Below are positions 1 through 7,140 of a stretch of 10,355 nucleotides of DNA, piece by piece. Positions within the stretch are counted from its first letter, which is position 1, and each line of letters opens with the position of its first letter. This stretch comes from an uncultured Coriobacteriaceae bacterium (lineage in GTDB: Bacteria > Actinomycetota > Coriobacteriia > Coriobacteriales > Eggerthellaceae), in assembly GCA_900550055.1 (NCBI GenBank), contig URQU01000056.1, positions 1 through 10,355 of the forward strand. The letters run 5' to 3'. The notes under the pieces were generated by a model. It was not told where the DNA came from. It made no database searches and saw only the letters and a list, made by a program, of their open reading frames with translations. The translations under genes and the position numbers were made by a program.

Positions 1-108
1 TATCGCAAGACGGCCGCCTACGGCCACTTCGGCCGCGAGCTTCCCGAGTTCACCTGGGAGGCAACCGACCGCGCGGACGCCCTGCGCAGGGCCTGCGGTC
101 TGGAGTAA
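1..108 (+). CDS. metK: S-adenosylmethionine synthetase, C-terminal end (partial)
   Basis: The first 35 codons visible form the C-terminus of methionine adenosyltransferase, which makes S-adenosylmethionine from methionine and ATP in the cytoplasm. The frame opens with YRKTAAYGHFGRELPEFTWE, the family's conserved C-terminal segment, in which the tyrosine-glycine-histidine-phenylalanine-glycine run is characteristic, and ends in a short acidic/arginine-rich tail before TAA. The start and the catalytic domains lie upstream of the window. The C-terminus is of normal form with no sign of truncation. SAM is the methyl donor for the RlmKL enzyme encoded further along. No convincing U-tract terminator follows immediately; the nearest strong structure is the long hairpin at 252-324. 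Confidence 0.93.
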   Translation, partial: YRKTAAYGHFGRELPEFTWEATDRADALRRACGLE

Positions 109-251
109 GCGTTTTCGGCGCCTTCGGCAGAAGGGCGTGGCGTATGGTCGGCTTTCGTCGATTGCGGCGCATGTTACGAAATGAGGCCGGGCCGGGATCG
201 GCTTGGGGCCCGCTGCAAACGACGGCGGACCTGATTGATATCGCGAAATAG

Positions 252-324
252 GGAAAGCCCGCTGAAAGCAAGCGCGGCATAGTCCGGGGTTCCGGGATAT
301 GCCGCTTTTGCCAGCGGGCTTTCC
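252..324. repeat. Long imperfect palindrome / 73-nt hairpin
   Basis: A perfect 13-bp outer stem pairs GGAAAGCCCGCTG (252-264) with CAGCGGGCTTTCC (312-324). After a three-A bulge (265-267), a second 14-position arm pairs GCAAGCGCGGCATA (268-281) with TATGCCGCTTTTGC (298-311), with one G-T wobble and one mismatch. The apex can add a CCGG/CCGG stem (284-287 with 292-295). Nearly the whole 73 nt therefore folds into one hairpin. It is much longer than an ordinary terminator and no T-run follows on the plus strand, although the CTTTCC end could give weak termination of metK. A dispersed REP/MITE-like palindromic element is the other reading; copy number cannot be judged from one window. Confidence 0.75.
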
Positions 325-481
325 GGCGTTTCGGGCATGCTGCGGGCGATCGCCATGTCGGCGACCGCCACGCCGATGTGCGCGGGCGTTGCTTCACCAT
401 CTCTATCGAACGGTCGCGGTATCGACCGGAATGTGCGACCGACGGGAGAATCGGGCACGAGCGCGGATGATTCTCTAAAAG

Positions 482-495
482 CGAATATCTGTTCG
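482..495. promoter_or_regulatory. Candidate LexA/SOS-box upstream of priA
   Basis: The 14-mer CGAATATCTGTTCG matches the Gram-positive/actinobacterial LexA pattern CGAAC-N4-GTTCG at nine of ten defined positions (T in place of C at position 5). It sits inside a longer 8-bp inverted repeat, AAAGCGAA-TATCTG-TTCGCTTT (478-499). Its centre is about 50 nt upstream of the inferred priA transcription start. LexA control of a replication-restart helicase would be plausible but is inference. The same palindrome could be a weak hairpin closing metK transcription. Confidence 0.35.
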
Positions 496-522
496 CTTTC
501 TCGATCGCTTTCCGCGAAACGC

Positions 523-531
523 TGGTATACT
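523..531 (+). promoter_or_regulatory. Extended -10 promoter for priA
   Basis: TGG-TATACT (523-531) combines an extended TGn motif with a five-of-six match to the TATAAT -10 hexamer. I see no good -35 hexamer 16-18 nt upstream, which extended -10 promoters tolerate. Transcription would begin about 537-540, at or within about three bases of the priA ATG at 540, so the message would be leaderless or nearly so. No Shine-Dalgarno sequence lies before the ATG, which fits. Confidence 0.5.
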
Positions 532-539
532 GGTGCGCT

Positions 540-3098
540 ATGAAACTGGCATCCGTGATCTTGGACATACCTACGCAGGCGCTCGATGCGCCTTATACCT
601 ATGCGGTCCCTGAAGAGGGGCTGTTCGCCGCCGCATGCGAAGGCTCGGGCGACTGTGACGATGGCCCGCTTGGACGCGACTTCGCCATTTCGGTGGGTTG
701 CGCGGTGCTGGTGCCGTTCGGTCACCGGCGTGCCGTGGGTTTCGTGGTGTCGATCGGCGAATACGGGCAGCCCGGTGGGCCGCAGTGGCCGCAGGGCATC
801 GACGCGGGCAAGCTCAAGGCCATCGAGCGCGCCGTCAGCCAGCCGTATTTCGATGAAGAGGGCGCCGCCTGCGCCCAATGGCTTTCCGAACGCTATATCG
901 CGCCGCTGTCGGCGTGCGTGCGCCTGTTCACGCCGCCGGGCGGCGTGCCGCGCATGGTGCACGGGCGCGATGGCCGTTGGCGTCTCGAGCAGCCCGCAGT
1001 CGGCCAGGTGGACGACCGCTGGGTGGTCGCGGGCCCGGCGTTTTCCGAGTTCACGCCCCGGGCGAACGCCGTCAAGCAGGTCGCGGTCATGGAAGCGTTG
1101 CGCGGAGGGCAGCTGCGCGTGAGCGAGTTGACCGCTCAGCTGGGCTCGGTTTCCCCGACGCTTAAGGCCTTGGAGGCGAAGGGCGCGGTCGTCATCGAGC
1201 ACCGTCGCCGCATGCGCGGGTTTTCCGAAGACGCGGCGCGCATCGCGCAGCGCGCGGTTTCGGGCGCTTTCGAGGACGCCGCTGGCGAAGAGGCGGTCGG
1301 CTTCGGGGAGTCCGCTGGCGGGGGCGTCGTCGAACGAAGGGCTTCGGGCTCCGAGGCCGCTTGCGAGGGCCATGCGGGGCAGTCGTGCGCCAGCGTTGCC
1401 AACCTGGCGGCGGGCAACGAAGACGCAGCGCATGCTCCCTCGCGGAAGCCGCAGCTCACCCCGGGCCAGGCGCAGGCGCTCGACGCCATCTCCTCCGCCT
1501 GCGATGCCGCCGACGGCCACGTGGTGCTCGTCGACGGCGTCACGGGCTCGGGCAAGACCGAGGTGTATCTGCAGGCCATCGAGCGGGTCCTCGCGCAGGG
1601 TCGCACGGCGTGCGTGCTCGTGCCCGAGATCTCGTTGACCCCGCAGACGGTAGGGCGCTTCCGCGGCCGCTTCGGCGATACCGTGGCGGTCATGCATTCG
1701 CGCATGTCCGCCGGTGAACGCTACGACCAATGGGACTTCATCCGCAGCGGGGCGGCCCGCGTGGTGGTGGGTGCCCGCAGCGCGCTTTTCACCCCGCTCG
1801 CCAATGTGGGGCTCTACGTCATCGACGAGGAGCACGAGGGCAGCTATAAGCAGGATAGCGCCCCGCGCTACCATGCGCGCGAGGTCGCGTGCTGGATGGC
1901 CCGTCGCAGCGGCGCCGCGGTGGTGCTCGGCAGCGCCACGCCGTCGATCGAGGCGCTCTACCGGTGCGCGAAGCATCCGCGTTGGACGCAGGTCCGCTTG
2001 CCCGAGCGCGCCAACGGCCGCCCGATGCCGGCTGTCCGCGTGGTGGATATGGCGCGCGAGTTCGCCGAGGGTTCTCGCTCCATGTTCTCCGCCGCCCTTA
2101 CACGGGCCTTGCAAGAGGAGCTTTCGCAGGGGCGCAAAGCGGTGCTTCTGCTCAATCAGCGCGGTTTCGCGAAGTTTTTGCTGTGCCGCGAATGCGGCTT
2201 CGTGCCGAAGTGCCCGCACTGCGACACGTCGCTCACCTACCATGAGCGAGGCAACTTCCTGGCGTGCCACCATTGCGGTTACCGGCAGGCATCGCCGGCG
2301 GTGTGCCCGGAGTGCTCGAGCCCTTATCTGAAGAAGTTCGGCGCGGGAACGCAGCGCGTGGAAGACGAGCTGCGCTGCGCGCTCGACGCCATGCCCGGGG
2401 TGGGGCCGGGCGTGCCCATCATCCGCATGGATGCCGACACCACCAGCGGGAAGGGGGCGCACGAGCGCCTGCTCGAGCAGTTCGCGGCGGCGCAGGCGGC
2501 GGTGCTGCTCGGCACGCAGATGATTGCGAAGGGCCTTGACTTCGACGACGTCACCTTGGTGGGCGTCATCAACGCCGACACGCAGCTGCAGCTGCCCGAT
2601 TTCCGCGCCCACGAGCGCACGTTCGACCTGATCGAGCAGGTAGCCGGCCGCGCCGGACGCGCGCAGCTGCCCGGGCGCGTGCTCGTGCAGACCTACGAGG
2701 CCGACGCCGCGCCCATCCGCGCCGCGGCGCGCTACGATCGCGCGCTGTTTTTGCGAGACGAGCTGCCCAAGCGCAAGATGCTCGGGTATCCGCCGTACGT
2801 GCGCATGGCCAACGTGCTGGTGTGGGGCGCCCACGAGGCCGACGTGGCGGCGCTCGCCCGCGAGCTTGCGGCCGAGCTTGCTGAGCAGGCGCGCGCCTTC
2901 GGCGGCGACGGGTGGAGCGTGCTGCCGGCAACCCCGTGCGTGCTCGCGAAGCTGCGCAACACGTATCGCTGGCATGTTGTGGTCAAGTGCCCCGCCGACG
3001 CCGACGTGTCCGCAGTGCTTCTGCCGGTGTTCCGGCGCCGCAAGGCCGACAAGTGGGTGAACGTCGCCGTGGACGTCGACCCTGACGACTTGCTCTGA
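540..3098 (+). CDS. priA: Primosomal protein N' (replication restart helicase PriA)
   Basis: An 852-residue superfamily 2 DNA helicase that binds abandoned replication forks, unwinds the lagging arm and nucleates primosome reassembly. The start is well supported: MKLASVILDIPTQALDAPYT is the usual N-terminus of the 3'-end-binding domain. A winged-helix region follows (about 175-225). The helicase core has Walker A GSGKT (336-340), a DEEH box (429-432), GSATPS, GTQMIAKGLDFDD and QVAGRAGRA. Eight zinc-binding cysteines at 549, 552, 558, 561, 576, 579, 589 and 592 are all present, so the enzyme should be active. It is longer than the E. coli protein (about 730 residues): there is an insertion in the N-terminal domain (about 27-48) and a low-complexity Gly/Ala/Glu linker (about 240-305) before the helicase core. 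It follows metK on the same strand but has its own promoter; the stop codon lies inside the rpoD promoter. Confidence 0.97.
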   Translation: MKLASVILDIPTQALDAPYTYAVPEEGLFAAACEGSGDCDDGPLGRDFAISVGCAVLVPFGHRRAVGFVVSIGEYGQPGGPQWPQGIDAGKLKAIERAVSQPYFDEEGAACAQWLSERYIAPLSACVRLFTPPGGVPRMVHGRDGRWRLEQPAVGQVDDRWVVAGPAFSEFTPRANAVKQVAVMEALRGGQLRVSELTAQLGSVSPTLKALEAKGAVVIEHRRRMRGFSEDAARIAQRAVSGAFEDAAGEEAVGFGESAGGGVVERRASGSEAACEGHAGQSCASVANLAAGNEDAAHAPSRKPQLTPGQAQALDAISSACDAADGHVVLVDGVTGSGKTEVYLQAIERVLAQGRTACVLVPEISLTPQTVGRFRGRFGDTVAVMHSRMSAGERYDQWDFIRSGAARVVVGARSALFTPLANVGLYVIDEEHEGSYKQDSAPRYHAREVACWMARRSGAAVVLGSATPSIEALYRCAKHPRWTQVRLPERANGRPMPAVRVVDMAREFAEGSRSMFSAALTRALQEELSQGRKAVLLLNQRGFAKFLLCRECGFVPKCPHCDTSLTYHERGNFLACHHCGYRQASPAVCPECSSPYLKKFGAGTQRVEDELRCALDAMPGVGPGVPIIRMDADTTSGKGAHERLLEQFAAAQAAVLLGTQMIAKGLDFDDVTLVGVINADTQLQLPDFRAHERTFDLIEQVAGRAGRAQLPGRVLVQTYEADAAPIRAAARYDRALFLRDELPKRKMLGYPPYVRMANVLVWGAHEADVAALARELAAELAEQARAFGGDGWSVLPATPCVLAKLRNTYRWHVVVKCPADADVSAVLLPVFRRRKADKWVNVAVDVDPDDLL

Positions 3099-3118
3099 CG
3101 TGCAGATTATGCTATCTT
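3090..3118 (+). promoter_or_regulatory. Probable sigma-70-type promoter for rpoD
   Basis: TTGCTC (3090-3095) and TATCTT (3113-3118) are separated by exactly 17 nt, and TGC directly before the -10 gives an extended -10. Each hexamer is only a partial match (three and four of six). The -35 overlaps the last codon and the stop codon of priA. A start near 3125 would give a leader of about 68 nt that contains the terminator-like hairpin at 3135-3170. Confidence 0.42.
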
Positions 3119-3134
3119 AATTTGATGCATATTT

Positions 3135-3170
3135 GCGCCCATTTGCGGAATGGCAATAGGCGCGTTTTTT
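3135..3170 (+). terminator. Terminator-like hairpin between priA and rpoD (possible attenuator)
   Basis: GCGCC (3135-3139) pairs with GGCGC (3159-3163). An inner CATT/AATG stem (3140-3143 with 3149-3152) closes a TGCGG loop, leaving a six-nt bulge on the 3' side. Six consecutive T residues follow directly (3165-3170). This is the layout of an intrinsic terminator and it would end priA transcripts. It lies only 10 nt before the rpoD Shine-Dalgarno sequence and downstream of the inferred rpoD promoter, so transcripts reaching rpoD must pass through it. Confidence 0.5.
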
Positions 3171-3192
3171 ATCCTGTCGAAAGGAAGAACAC

Positions 3193-4446
3193 GTGGCTCA
3201 AGCTTCGAAGAACCAGGCAACCGCTTCCAAGACCGCGAAATCCGCGAAGCTGGCCGCTGCCCCCGCGGTGGTCGAAGAGGTGCTTGAGGACGAGGACGTG
3301 CTGGACGTCGACGACGTCGAGCCCGATATGAGCAGCACCGAGGCGGCCTCCGACGAGAAGCCGGAGTCCAACATCAACGAGGACGGCGAGGAACAGGACC
3401 TGCTCGAGGGCATCCCCGAGGAGGAGCTCAAGGCCGCTTCCGATGTGTCGCTGCCCAAGGTGCGCACGAAGAAGACCCGCAGCTCGGTGCGCAAGCGCAA
3501 CGAGGCCGCCAACGTCACCATGCTCACCGGCGACCCGGTGCGCATGTACCTTAAGGAAATCGGCAAGGTCCCGCTGCTCAGCGCTGCCGAGGAGATCGAC
3601 CTGGCCATGAAGATCGAAGCCGGCGTCGCCGCCGCGGCCGAGCTTGACAAGGCCGAGGAGGAGGGCCGCGAGCTCGAGCGCCGCGAGAAGCGCCGTCTGG
3701 GCCGCGTGGAGCAGGTGGGCATCGATGCCAAGCAGCAGCTCATCGAGGCGAACCTGCGACTGGTCGTGTCCATCGCCAAGCGCTATGTCGGCCGCGGCAT
3801 GCTGTTTTTGGACCTTATCCAGGAAGGCAACCTTGGCTTGATTCGCGCCGTCGAGAAGTTCGACTACACGAAGGGCTTCAAGTTCTCCACGTACGCCACG
3901 TGGTGGATCCGCCAGGCCATCACCCGCGCCATCGCCGATCAGGCGCGTACCATCCGCATCCCGGTTCACATGGTGGAAACCATCAACAAGCTCGTGCGCA
4001 TCCAGCGCCAGCTTCTGCAAGAGCTCGGTCGCGAGCCAACGCCCGAGGAGATCGGCAAGGAGATGGGCCTTCCCGCCGAGCGTGTGCGCGAGATCCAGAA
4101 GATCAGCCAGGAGCCCGTTTCCCTGGAAACGCCTATCGGCGAGGAAGAGGATTCCCAGCTCGGCGACTTCATCGAGGACGACGCCGCCGTGGTGCCGCCC
4201 GATGCTGCCAGCTTCAGCATGCTTCAAGAGCAGCTGTCCAAGGTGCTCGACGGCCTTGCCGAGCGCGAGCGCAAGGTGATCAGCCTGCGCTTCGGCCTGG
4301 AGGACGGCCATCCTCGCACGCTCGAGGAGGTCGGTCGCGAGTTCGGTGTCACGCGCGAGCGTATCCGCCAGATCGAGAGCAAGACGCTTGCAAAGCTGCG
4401 TCATCCTTCCCGCTCCAGCAAGCTGAAGGATTACCTGGAAGATTAA
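3193..4446 (+). CDS. rpoD: RNA polymerase primary sigma factor RpoD/SigA
   Basis: A 417-residue group 1 sigma factor that directs core RNA polymerase to housekeeping promoters. Residues 1-105 are a variable Ala/Lys then strongly acidic stretch typical of actinobacterial SigA, in place of a classical region 1.1. Region 1.2 starts at TMLTGDPVRMYL (about 109). Region 2 includes NLRLVVSIAKRY, the core-binding LDLIQEGNLGLIRAVEKF and the -10 recognition segment FKFSTYATWWIRQAITRAI (229-247). Region 3 begins near RTIRIPVHMVETIN, and region 4.2 is the helix-turn-helix TLEEVGREFGVTRERIRQIE (from 376), the -35 reader. The start is GTG at 3193, chosen because AAGGAAG (3181-3187) lies at proper spacing before it and no better in-frame start exists. 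A terminator follows the stop by four bases, so rpoD appears to end its own unit. Confidence 0.97.
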   Translation: MAQASKNQATASKTAKSAKLAAAPAVVEEVLEDEDVLDVDDVEPDMSSTEAASDEKPESNINEDGEEQDLLEGIPEEELKAASDVSLPKVRTKKTRSSVRKRNEAANVTMLTGDPVRMYLKEIGKVPLLSAAEEIDLAMKIEAGVAAAAELDKAEEEGRELERREKRRLGRVEQVGIDAKQQLIEANLRLVVSIAKRYVGRGMLFLDLIQEGNLGLIRAVEKFDYTKGFKFSTYATWWIRQAITRAIADQARTIRIPVHMVETINKLVRIQRQLLQELGREPTPEEIGKEMGLPAERVREIQKISQEPVSLETPIGEEEDSQLGDFIEDDAAVVPPDAASFSMLQEQLSKVLDGLAERERKVISLRFGLEDGHPRTLEEVGREFGVTRERIRQIESKTLAKLRHPSRSSKLKDYLED

Positions 4447-4449
4447 CGG

Positions 4450-4480
4450 AAACGCGGGTCGTAAGGCCCGCGTTTCTTTT
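4450..4480 (+). terminator. Intrinsic terminator of rpoD
   Basis: AAACGCGGG (4450-4458) pairs perfectly with CCCGCGTTT (4467-4475) around an eight-nt loop, followed by CTTTT. It begins four bases after the rpoD stop codon. A second small hairpin without a T-run (GGGCG 4482-4486 with CGCCC 4492-4496) follows and would lie in the leader of any transcript that reads on into rlmKL. Confidence 0.85.
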
Positions 4481-4530
4481 CGGGCGGCAAACGCCCCTAG
4501 CTAGACCCATCGCCCACGAAAGGCACCCAG

Positions 4531-6864
4531 ATGACTTCTCCCGCATACGATGAATTCGAGTTCTTCGCCAGCTGCTTGGCCGGGTTCGAGCAATATCTTG
4601 CCGATGAGCTCAAGCGCCTGCGCGGCCGTCGCATCCGCCCGCTGCACGGCGGCGTGGCGTTCTTCGGCACGGCGGCCGTGGCACAGCGAGTGTGCCTGTG
4701 GTCTCGTCTGGCCTCGCGCGTCACGCTGGTGGTCAAGCGCGTGAACGCCGGCGATGCCAGCTTGCTGTACGAGGGCATCCGCCGCATCCCCTGGCATGAG
4801 GTCATCGCGCCCGGGGCCAGCATCGCCGTTCGCGCGCACGGCATGAACGAAGAGCTTCGCAACACGCATTTCACCGAGCTGAAGGTCAAGGACGGCATCT
4901 GCGATGCGCTCAGGGAGCGCACGGGCTCGCGCCCCGATGTGGATAGCGCCAACGCCGACGCCAACATCGACGTGCGCATCCGCGACAGCCGCGCTACCGT
5001 TTCGCTGGACCTTTCCGGCGAATCGCTGTACGCGCGCCCATATCTGGAGCTCGATGCGGGTCAGGACGCCCCGCTTGAGTGCGCCTTGTCCGCGGGCGTG
5101 CTGGCCATGTGCGAGTGGGATGGCATGCGCAACGCGGCTGCGTTGGTCGACCCGGCGTGCGGCGACGGCTCGCTGGTGGTGGAGGCTGCCGCGGCGGCGT
5201 GCGATATGGCTCCGGGCCTGGCGCGCAGCCGCTGGGGCTTCATGGGCTGGGCCGCGTTCGACGAACCGGCTTGGGAACGCCTGCTCGACGAGGCCGATGA
5301 GCGTTTCGAAGAAGGCTTGGAAGCCGTCGGCGGCGCCGGTGCGGCGAACGCGTCGGCCTCCGATCGCCCCGATCTTGAACGCGTGCGCATCGTAGGCGCC
5401 ACCAATTCAAGCCCCGCCATCGCCCGTGCCCGCAACCGCGCCAAGCGCGCCGGCTTGCGTCAGGTGGTCAGCATCGAGCTGGGAGATGCGCATACCGTGG
5501 CGGATATGGCAAAACGCGCTTGCGATGTGGCAGAACGGCTGCAGAGCAGGCGTGGGACCGATAGCGGCCAGGACAAGCTGTGCCCGTGCCTGGTGGCATC
5601 CAATATGCCGGCGGGCGATCGCATCCAGTCCGAGGCCCGCGCGCAAGCCGAGGCCGCGGCGTTCGTGAAGGCCGCGGCGGCGGTTCCGGCGGGCAGCCTG
5701 TATGCCGTCGCCGGCGGAGAAGGCGTGCAGGGCCGTTTCGGCGTCGACGCGGCAGACGCGCTGCGTTTCGGCCGCGGACGCGTGGAAACCCAGGTGTTGC
5801 TGTTCATGCGGCCTCCGGCGCAGTTTGCCCAGGCCGTGGTGCCGGACGCCAACGGCGGCGCGGAGCACAAGGTGGAGGTGTTCGAGGAATCCTCGCAGCA
5901 GTTCGCCGACCGTTTGCGCAAGGTCGCCAAGGAGCGCCGCAAGTGGGCGCGCCGTGAAGGCGTTACGTGCTATCGCGTCTATGATGCCGACCTGCCGGAT
6001 TATTCCGCCGCCATCGACGTGTACACCGGCGCCGGCCAGGCTGCGGGCAATACGTACCTTCATATCGCCGAATATGCGCCGCCGCGCTCCATCGACCCTG
6101 ATAAGGCGCGTCGCCGCTTCGACGATATCCTCACCTTGGCGCCGGTGGTCTTGGGCGCGCGTCCTGACCACGTGTTCTCGAAGGTGCGCTGCCACGACAA
6201 GGGCGGCGGGCAGTACCGTGGTGCGGGCAAGCGCAATTACGTCACGCATGTCGACGAGGCCGGGTGCCTGCTTGAGGTCGATCTTGCCGGCTACCTGGAC
6301 ACGGGCCTGTTCCTCGATCATCGCGATACGCGCGCCATGGTGCGCAAGATGGCCGCGGGCAAGCGCTTTCTCAACCTGTTCGCCTACACGGGTTCGGCTA
6401 CGGTGCAGGCAGCGGCTGGCGGGGCGGTGGAAACCGTCACGGTCGACCTGTCGCAAACCTATCTGGACTGGGCAGAGCGCAATATGGAGCAAAACGGCTT
6501 CACTGGTCGTGCCCACAGCTTCGAGCGCGGTGACGTGATGAGCTGGATCACCGATTGCCGTCGCAGCCCGCGCCGCTTCGATTTGATCTTCGTGGACCCG
6601 CCCACGTTCAGCAACTCGAAGTCCATGGGCAAGCGCACCTGGGATGTGCAGCGCGACCACGTCGAGCTTTTGGTGGGTGTTTCCCGTCTGCTCACCAAGG
6701 ATGGCACGGCGGTGTTCAGCTGCAACTTGCGCTCGTTCAAGCCAGACATGGAGCAGCTGGACAAGTACGGGGTTGCGCTCGAGGACATCACGGCGCAAAC
6801 CATCCCGCACGATTTCGAGCGCAATCCGCGCATCCACAAGTGCTACCTGGTGAAGCGCGCGTAG
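4531..6864 (+). CDS. rlmL: Fused 23S rRNA methyltransferase RlmKL (RlmL half degenerate)
   Basis: A 777-residue protein with the layout of E. coli RlmKL, which methylates G2445 (N2, RlmL half) and G2069 (N7, RlmK half) of 23S rRNA with SAM. The N-terminus carries a ferredoxin-like/THUMP region (about 1-165). The first Rossmann methyltransferase domain has motif I DPACGDGS (207-214), but motif IV, normally NPPY, reads NMPA (358-361). The RlmK half (about 450-777) is strongly conserved: RVYDADLPDY, LDTGLFLDHR, LNLFAYTGSATV (614-625), DPPTFSNSKSMG (from 689) and DVQRDH. RlmK activity is therefore likely, while RlmL activity is doubtful. The ATG is preceded by GAAAGG (4518-4523) at 7-nt spacing. 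I see no clear promoter in the 50 nt after the rpoD terminator, so read-through from rpoD is possible; CTAGCTAG (4497-4504) is a local oddity in such GC-rich DNA. Confidence 0.92.
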   Translation: MTSPAYDEFEFFASCLAGFEQYLADELKRLRGRRIRPLHGGVAFFGTAAVAQRVCLWSRLASRVTLVVKRVNAGDASLLYEGIRRIPWHEVIAPGASIAVRAHGMNEELRNTHFTELKVKDGICDALRERTGSRPDVDSANADANIDVRIRDSRATVSLDLSGESLYARPYLELDAGQDAPLECALSAGVLAMCEWDGMRNAAALVDPACGDGSLVVEAAAAACDMAPGLARSRWGFMGWAAFDEPAWERLLDEADERFEEGLEAVGGAGAANASASDRPDLERVRIVGATNSSPAIARARNRAKRAGLRQVVSIELGDAHTVADMAKRACDVAERLQSRRGTDSGQDKLCPCLVASNMPAGDRIQSEARAQAEAAAFVKAAAAVPAGSLYAVAGGEGVQGRFGVDAADALRFGRGRVETQVLLFMRPPAQFAQAVVPDANGGAEHKVEVFEESSQQFADRLRKVAKERRKWARREGVTCYRVYDADLPDYSAAIDVYTGAGQAAGNTYLHIAEYAPPRSIDPDKARRRFDDILTLAPVVLGARPDHVFSKVRCHDKGGGQYRGAGKRNYVTHVDEAGCLLEVDLAGYLDTGLFLDHRDTRAMVRKMAAGKRFLNLFAYTGSATVQAAAGGAVETVTVDLSQTYLDWAERNMEQNGFTGRAHSFERGDVMSWITDCRRSPRRFDLIFVDPPTFSNSKSMGKRTWDVQRDHVELLVGVSRLLTKDGTAVFSCNLRSFKPDMEQLDKYGVALEDITAQTIPHDFERNPRIHKCYLVKRA

Positions 6865-6905
6865 AACGGACGGTGTCTAACTCGTTCAACTAGCTCTACA
6901 TAAGA

Positions 6906-6947
6906 CAGGGGCCTGAAAGCTGCATCGCTTTCAGGCCCCTGCCGTTT
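6906..6947 (+). terminator. Strong intrinsic terminator after rlmKL
   Basis: CAGGGGCCTGAAAGC (6906-6920) pairs perfectly over 15 bp with GCTTTCAGGCCCCTG (6927-6941) around the loop TGCATC, followed by CCGTTTTGT. It lies 41 nt after the rlmKL stop. The convergent minus-strand gene ending at 7141 has no good terminator of its own, so the symmetric stem may also stop that transcript, although its T-run on the minus strand is weak. The 193 nt between this stem and 7141 hold nothing I recognise beyond a small GCATTGC/GCAATGC inverted repeat (7018-7056). Confidence 0.88.
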
Positions 6948-7140
6948 TGTCGCTATGTGCACGAGCGGCGAATGCGCCATTTTGCGTAACGTACTGCAGC
7001 CTCCTAGCATCGGCTATGCATTGCATCTTGCAGCAAGCGTAGCACATGCGCAATGCGCTTTCAGATCCTCCCGCTACACCATGCACATCTTTGCCGGTGC
7101 GCGCTTGGCTCGTGCAGCGTGCATTTGGGCCATCCGCCCG

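Larger units (their letters stand above)
109..539. other. metK-priA intergenic region
   Basis: This 431-nt stretch has no gene I can support. A weak imperfect hairpin (CGCCTTC against GAAGGGCG, about 120-140) follows metK without a T-run. The main contents are a 73-nt hairpin (252-324), an 8-bp palindrome resembling a LexA site (478-499) and an extended -10 element abutting priA. A 54-codon minus-strand reading frame (337 to 174) runs through the long hairpin, but it has no recognisable ribosome-binding site and I do not call it a gene. Confidence 0.7.

Noticed and set aside
174..337. Possible 54-codon minus-strand peptide across the long hairpin
   Set aside because: No ribosome-binding site or promoter seen, and the frame is just the tail of the priA antisense frame. 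Kept only as a possibility within the hairpin finding.
174..2975. Very long minus-strand reading frame (933 codons) opposite priA
   Set aside because: It is antisense to a gene with every PriA motif intact. Long open antisense frames are expected where third codon positions are mostly G/C. Its product is Arg/His/Ala-rich with no family resemblance.
3169..4404. 411-codon minus-strand frame opposite rpoD
   Set aside because: Antisense shadow of a strongly conserved sigma factor. The Leu/Ala-rich product is what codon-phase composition produces.
5407..6837. 476-codon minus-strand frame opposite rlmKL
   Set aside because: Antisense shadow of the conserved RlmK half, without a recognisable domain or ribosome-binding site.
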